Below are positions 58,440 through 64,000 of a stretch of DNA of 64,000 bases, in pieces (the first letter of the stretch is position 1; the number at the start of each line of letters is the position of its first letter). The notes under the pieces are model-generated. The model was not told where the DNA came from. It saw only the letters and a list, made by a program, of their open reading frames with translations, and did no database searches. The stretch covers positions 310,126,513 to 310,190,512 of the forward strand of contig CM051459.1 of the NCBI GenBank assembly GCA_028095005.1, in the 5' to 3' direction. The translations under genes and the position numbers were made by a program. This DNA is from Rhynchospora pubera. Lineage: Eukaryota; Streptophyta; Magnoliopsida; Poales; Cyperaceae.

Positions 58440-60240
58440 GCAATTGGTGAAACATAGAGAGAACATAAGAGGCATCAAATAGACAAATACTTTTTTTCTG
58501 CCTTAATAGTAATCTAACTAAATAAACAAGCTAAGCTCAATGGAATTCCCAATCAAAAAAGACACTATGTAAGCCATGAGAATTCTTTTTTTTTTTGTGG
58601 TTATTTCTTAGCACATTTCTTACATTTTTCCTTTGTTTTTTTATATTTGAGATCATAATTAGGGGGACAATAGCTATAATTTGTGTGTAAAAGCAATTCG
58701 GCCATTATTAGTCTAGATCACAGAGCATGAAAAGCACCCATAAGACTTGGCCATTACAGACTAACCACAGGTCCACTTGAAAGAAAAGAAAAAAAAAACT
58801 CAGAATTTAAAAAAAATACAAATAATTAAATAACAAAATGAACAACAATGGAACACACAAGCAATTAAGCAAACACTCTCCGCTATCATCATTCCATATA
58901 GGTTGGTCTCTGACAATTGTTAAAGGCTCACCACCACCTTTTGTTTTGTTTGTTCTTTTTGATCTCTCTTTTCTGAAAATATATTCACCTTTGGCACCTT
59001 TCAAATATTTGTCCGCCTAATCATTCTCAGGTAATGGAATTTTGTGTGAGTCATGCCAATGGACAAACATTTGAGAGTGTCTGTACACGATATTTCAAAT
59101 CCTGTCTAGTTAGAATGATCATGTTATTCTAATTTAGACCAACTAATTAATTCAACAAACTGATGTACGTAATTAAAGCAACAAAAGTAAATACACATGA
59201 TAGGTGACCAAGTTCAATATAAAGATTTTTGTAAAAAAGAGAAGATATGGCTTATATATTGGTAGATTAAAGCCACACATTATAAGCTAGCTAGTTAAGT
59301 AGTTATTACATAGATATTGTTGTGAGAGTTGAATAAATTTAAAAATATATCAACTTAGATATTATAAGTGTGGAAAAAGGGTTGAGGTTTAGTAAAGCTG
59401 ATGAATTGTATGCACGTACGTAGTTAGACAAGATAAAATTAAAGACAAAAGAAAACAATTTTTTTTTTTTTGAAACCCGTAGGTAAAAGAAAACAAAATT
59501 AAGAAATTAATCATGCATGCATATATAGATCTGTACTCTACAGTTAAGGTGGTCCAATTCCAAATGACTCCTTGGAAGTAATATTGAGATAAACAAACTT
59601 TCCTCAAAACTTGCTGGATTAATTTTCAAAACTGAAAAAATCTAATTAGTCAAAACCAAAGGACCTTTAATGAAGAAAAATAAAATGAATTCCATGTAAC
59701 CTTTTTAATTCAATTTTATGCAATGTTCGATGTAAGCTAATCATCAGGTTAATGTCACGGACAAACATTCTTGAAATAAGAATGTTGGGATAATATTGCG
59801 AAATTCCTATTTGTGCACATCAAATTCTATCCGTGCCTAGAACAAAAACCCTTCTTTTTTAGTCTTTCTAAAAAAAAACTTTTAATTTTTTTGATTGAGA
59901 AGTCGAACTCTGAACCAGACCTGAATTGATTGCTATGTTCAACCGGGTACCGGATTGGTACATTCAATTAAAGATGCTCTTTTGAAACATGTTATCTGGT
60001 ATATGTTGTCTCTGTCTCACTTGTTTGTCTAATTTCTAGTGGTCAAGTGTCAACATTAGATTTCCTTTGATGCTCTGAGAGGACTCATAAAATTGACATA
60101 ATTTGTCACGTATTGTTACTCGAAAAATTAGTGGCCGTTTTTGCAATCCTAGGGGATTTTAAAGGGAAAAAAAGTAGTTGTTTTGTTGCAATGAAATACA
60201 CACATTAGGGGACCTTATGCCCCCTCCAACGGATGCATAA
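58440..60240. other. AT-rich intergenic DNA
   Basis: No gene, RNA or element recognised. Confidence 0.5.
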
Positions 60241-60243
60241 TAA

Positions 60244-60412
60244 GGTTCCCGTTTGGATGTTGTAGGAATTTCGAAAATTTGGAGAATTTGCAATTCCTAG
60301 ACATAAATTTATTGGGAAGTGTGTAACTTTGTAAAGAATTTGGATTGTTTATAATAAATTTGGCATATAAAATTTCTGGAATTTACAATTCTGGCTCCAT
60401 CCAAACGGGGCC
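60244..60412. mobile_element. ~169-bp MITE, GTTTGGAT family
   Basis: GGTTCCCGTTTGGATG and inverse GGCCCCGTTTGGATGG with family core 'ataaatttattgggaagtgt'. Most similar in core to 48729-48893. Confidence 0.82.
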
Positions 60413-60692
60413 ATAGGTCATATATATATGTTGCAACATTATTTATTAATGTGCATTCAATGTTTTTACTTATTTTATTTTATTTACGATGGATTCAATG
60501 CTAAATTGTATTTACGATGGATTCAATGTTCTTTTTATCGTTTTTCTTTTTTTCTTTTATTGACAACTGAAGCCTAAGGCAATTCAATGCTTCTTTTAGG
60601 CTACAAGATTCAATACAAAATATATGGTGGATAACAAACCTTTGCATTTTAGATTCATATTTATCTTTATTGAATATTGATATACTCACCAA

Positions 60693-60849
60693 GGCTCCGT
60701 TTGGATAGGTGTGGGAAGAAGGGAAGAAGGAAAGAAGTGGGAAGAAGTATTGGGAAGTGTGTAACTTTGTGAAGAGTTTGAATCATTTATAATTTTTTTT
60801 CTTCTTCTTACTTCTTCTTCTTCTTTCTTCCAACGATCCAAACGCACCC
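60693..60849. mobile_element. 157-bp MITE with CAA target duplication
   Basis: GGCTCCGTTTGGATAGG and inverse GGGTGCGTTTGGATCG; CAA at 60690-60692 and 60850-60852. CT-rich right arm. Confidence 0.85.
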
Positions 60850-60859
60850 CAATAGAGAT

Positions 60860-61160
60860 CAATATCGTGCCGTTTTACACGTTTCAGTTCCATTCATTCC
60901 AAACCAGAACAAACACGAAAGGATAGATTGGTTTCGTTTTTGAAAACGAATGGAACGAAATAACAATTTTTTTTCCAATGCTACCGAGATGGAACGGAAA
61001 CGGTATACAAATATGAGGTGATTGTAATGGAAAATGGAAATAGAATGGAAACATAATATAAAAATTATTCTGTTTATCGAAACAAAACGAAAATGAGAAA
61101 GCGATTTGGTACCGTTATCGAAACGGAGCGAAAACGAAACAACCCTATTCCGCGCCTGTT
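60860..61160. repeat. Degenerate CGTTTC/GAAACG-rich repeat
   Basis: Dense irregular units such as 'tttcgtttttgaaaacgaa', 'aacggaaacgg' and 'cgaaacggagcgaaaacgaaac'. Similar to 14.22-14.48 kb; nature unknown. Confidence 0.45.
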
Positions 61161-61169
61161 TCCCACATT

Positions 61170-63110
61170 TGACGTACCCCTACTCACCAATGCTAAAAAA
61201 AACTTCCAAGCCCTATTTGACTCTTCCAAGCCCTGTTTCCCACATTTTTAAACCATTTGGAAGCGCTTGACACCGGTGTCTAGTCGAGGAAATATCTCGT
61301 CAAATCAGTTTTGTTTGATTTGGATAACGTGTTACACAAGTAGCTATCTTTTGATGTGACGCTGGGACATGCTAATTTAAGGTTGGGTGTTCCTGGCTGC
61401 TCTGCACCTTACTGTAACAAATTAATTATTATACACCACATTTATTTTCTGCCGTAACAGTGTTATTTTAACCCATGTTAATATGTTATAGTCAGGCGGC
61501 AGTCAATGGTGAATTTTTCTAGTCCTTGTTAAATCACAACATAATTTTTTATTCTTTTGGTATTGTCATATATGAATGATGAGTGAGCCGCATCCTAATC
61601 AATATCAACCGTAATCATTATTTAATAATTATCCTATATTCCACGTGACAGATCAGAGTAGCCTCATATTGGCAATTTGGCATGATTTGGTTCAATTTGG
61701 ATCTTCTGTTCATTCATGCATAAAACGCCATATTGGGTGCTGCTTTTTCCCAGTCAAAATGATTTGTAGTTTTAAGTTTTATGATAAAGGTGGGCGCAAT
61801 TGCAAACATTATAAAATTATAATATTAATGATTTTTATGTCAAGTGCTATCAAATTTTAATCTGTTCTTAAAATAACAATTAAATCTGGCTTCCAAAAAC
61901 GTTATCGTTTTGAAGACATGAAGACAATGGGATAAAAACAGTGATTTGATGTACCTATTAACCATTGGTTTATTTTTGTTACTTTATACTGGTGGTTTAA
62001 AACTCAAAACCGTAGAATTGTTAAATTCCTTGTAGGATTAACAGGTGTTTATGGAGTTAATTCTTGAACCAGACATTTATTCAAAAGCCAAGTAGTTGCA
62101 CAATTCATGGTCTCATTAATACCATCATCTCCTTCCCCATTCAATTACATCCAAACTGAAAACAACAAGACTTCGACATCATTAAAATAAAATTGACCGA
62201 TCCAATGTACCAATTTGATTGTTAACATATATCGAAAAAAAAATATAAATTATGTAGCTGTCGGTGCTAACATGGTACACGCTACATTAACATGTATGAA
62301 ACAAGACATAATTTGATTTAATTTCATTATTATTTAAGCAAAATAGCCCTATGTGGCTATGTTGAGACTAGCAATAAGATATGAAGTACGAGAATTGTCA
62401 CAGAAGATCGTTGTTGTATTTAATTTCAATTAGTTTGTCTGGACCAGCTATGGTTGCTGTTCTCTTTATAAAGCCCATCAATAGACACTAGACACAAGAC
62501 AATGCACAGTGACTCACTAGTTCCTCGTGACCCCATTTGCAAGAACTCTGCACCGGGTGCACCATCGCAGTATGCACCAATCGACTAGTGACATGTCACC
62601 ATTTTTTATCCAGATTGTCAGGTATTTTTTTTTATATTTTGTCGAGTAAATTCTCTTATGGGAGAGGTCACTGCAATTTTGTCTCTGTTTTAAGTTTAAT
62701 TTATCATCACTAAATTGTTTCTATATATAAAATGTTAACCGATTTTCAACTTTGTTTTCTGCAGTGTAAACTTTGTGTTTATATTATTTATAAAACCACT
62801 CCGTTTTTTTTTTCATCTGTGAAAGTTAACTGAAATTTACTATGCACATAACCATAACCAAAATAAAATTATATGCACGTTGACAGAATAAAATTCTCAT
62901 TAAAAAAAGTCATAAAAATTATTTATGTTAACAAGTAATGTCCATGTAACCAATTAATTTAATTTGTATGGAGTGTTTTAATTAAAACAGTAGAATTCAA
63001 TGGCTTGTAATAGACAAATCAAAATGCAGTTTATAATCTCTTCCAAGAAATAATTAAGCCCGATGTATCACAATATTGCAAGAGAAATAAAGAGTGCAAA
63101 ATACCACTTC
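61170..63110. other. Intergenic DNA
   Basis: No gene recognised; a 71-codon frame at 61645 has no familiar content. Confidence 0.45.
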
Positions 63111-63120
63111 AATATATTTG

Positions 63121-63441
63121 TATGCATACTATTCAAACTCTTTGATTTGCTTCAAAATAGTCGATTTAAACCGTCCAATATGATCTCCCTATTGAAATCT
63201 CCTTCCCGGCCAAATTTTATATATTTTTTAAAAATTAAAAAAATCACTAATCTATTTTTTTCTGAACCATTCAAAAACAACATTTTTTAAAAAAAAATTG
63301 AAAAAAATACTTAAAATTTTTGAAAAATTATAAAATTTGGTCAGAAAAATTTCAAATAGGGAGATCACATTTTATAGTTTGGATCGATTATTTTGAAGTA
63401 GATCCAAGAGTGCTTTGAAGCTCGAGTATATTAGTATGCAT
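63121..63441. mobile_element. ~320-bp inverted-repeat MITE
   Basis: TGCATACTATTCAAACTC at left and GAGTATATTAGTATGCATC at right; GCTTCAAAATAGTCGATTTAAA mirrors TTGGATCGATTATTTTGAAG, and 'ccaaattttata' mirrors 'tataaaatttgg'. Same architecture as 27.03 and 47.97 kb. Confidence 0.75.
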
Positions 63442-63444
63442 CAT

Positions 63445-64000
63445 AGGTTTTTCATATAATTTTATTATTAACTAAAAATGAGTCAAGTATATATGTGGGG
63501 GCGCAACCAGCAAATTTGTCATAAATTAAAGAGATATATAAGGTTGACATTTGGATGTATCTTTATAAGGAGGAGACCTAATTATTGGGGTAAAGAAAAA
63601 CGAATTGGGAAGAATTAAACGAAATAAATTAATCAAAAATACTTAAAACGATAGTCATTTGTCATGGGGCCAATTGAGTAGCTTGCTCTGTCCAATTCCA
63701 GTTCCATTTATTTAAGTTTCATTTATTTATGGTATCATGTTTCAGTTATGTGAAATACTTCTGATAAGACAGTTCTCCCTCCCTTATTAGTATTTAGTAC
63801 TGCTTCGCTGTCGTATTTGAAACACCTGTTCGGTCATTGTCAATTAATTACATTACATAGACAACTAAACAATAAATGCAAAATCTAATCTACTTTTCAC
63901 GAAATTTTTAATTTTTTTAGGAGAACTACTTTTTCTCTTTTTCTAGCAATATAGATCATTAGATCTAGTTCATAGATTAGAAAGGTAATTTTTCAGTACT
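63445..64000. other. AT-rich intergenic DNA to window end
   Basis: Nothing recognised. Confidence 0.5.

Overview
This is an AT-rich (my impression, not counted) nuclear window from a flowering plant. The genes are plant families: an ABA receptor of the PYR/PYL/RCAR family, a FAR1-RELATED SEQUENCE protein, a CDR1/nepenthesin-type aspartic protease and a 71-nt plant tRNA-Gly. They sit far apart among plant-type transposons (solo LTR, long-TIR Mutator-like elements, MITEs, tRNA-derived SINEs, a Helitron end). Species cannot be told from sequence alone; a eudicot is my guess from base composition.

Layout. 0-1.6 kb: AT-rich, empty. 1.8-4.4 kb (minus strand): a graveyard of gene pieces, namely two splice-competent but stop-interrupted CDC20 exons joined to a truncated PYL copy, then two more PYL exon-2 remnants. 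5.4-8.85 kb (minus): a complete two-coding-exon FRS gene with a probable separate 5' UTR exon. 9.7-10.3 kb: a MITE inside a MITE. 10.4-13.1 kb: a 2,728-bp solo LTR with perfect 5-bp target duplication. 13.5-13.9 kb: inverted-repeat element. 14.6 kb: tRNA-Gly(GCC); a broken copy lies at 20.3 kb. 16.1-17.6 kb (minus): aspartic protease with a late frameshift. 17.7-19.5 kb: loose inverted repeats around a possible tiny two-exon ORF. 21.2 kb: SINE. 22.7-23.1 kb: a segmental copy of the 4.3-5.1 kb PYL remnant. 26.8-28.0 kb: Mutator-like element with a nested hairpin MITE. 28.5-30.5 kb (minus): the intact three-exon PYL8/9-like ABA receptor. 34-39 kb: three nested or clustered MITE complexes. 41.7 kb: GATA microsatellite. 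42.3-47 kb: Helitron 3' end and a decayed RPA1-like gene in the same orientation. 50.2-51.4 kb: sister of the 26.8-kb Mutator-like element. 52.0 kb: second SINE. 53.5-55.9 kb: a 2,375-bp Mutator-like element with ~300-bp TIRs built around palindromes. 57.5-61 kb: MITE cluster and an unrecognised small GC-rich ORF. 63.1-63.4 kb: inverted-repeat element.

Functionally, only PYL (ABA perception in nucleus/cytosol), FRS (nuclear, transposase-derived transcription factor) and the tRNA look intact; the aspartic protease would work only if its frameshift is an assembly error or tolerated. They are not an operon or pathway unit. The main themes are local PYL duplication and decay, and repeated nesting of small DNA transposons with readable target-site duplications.
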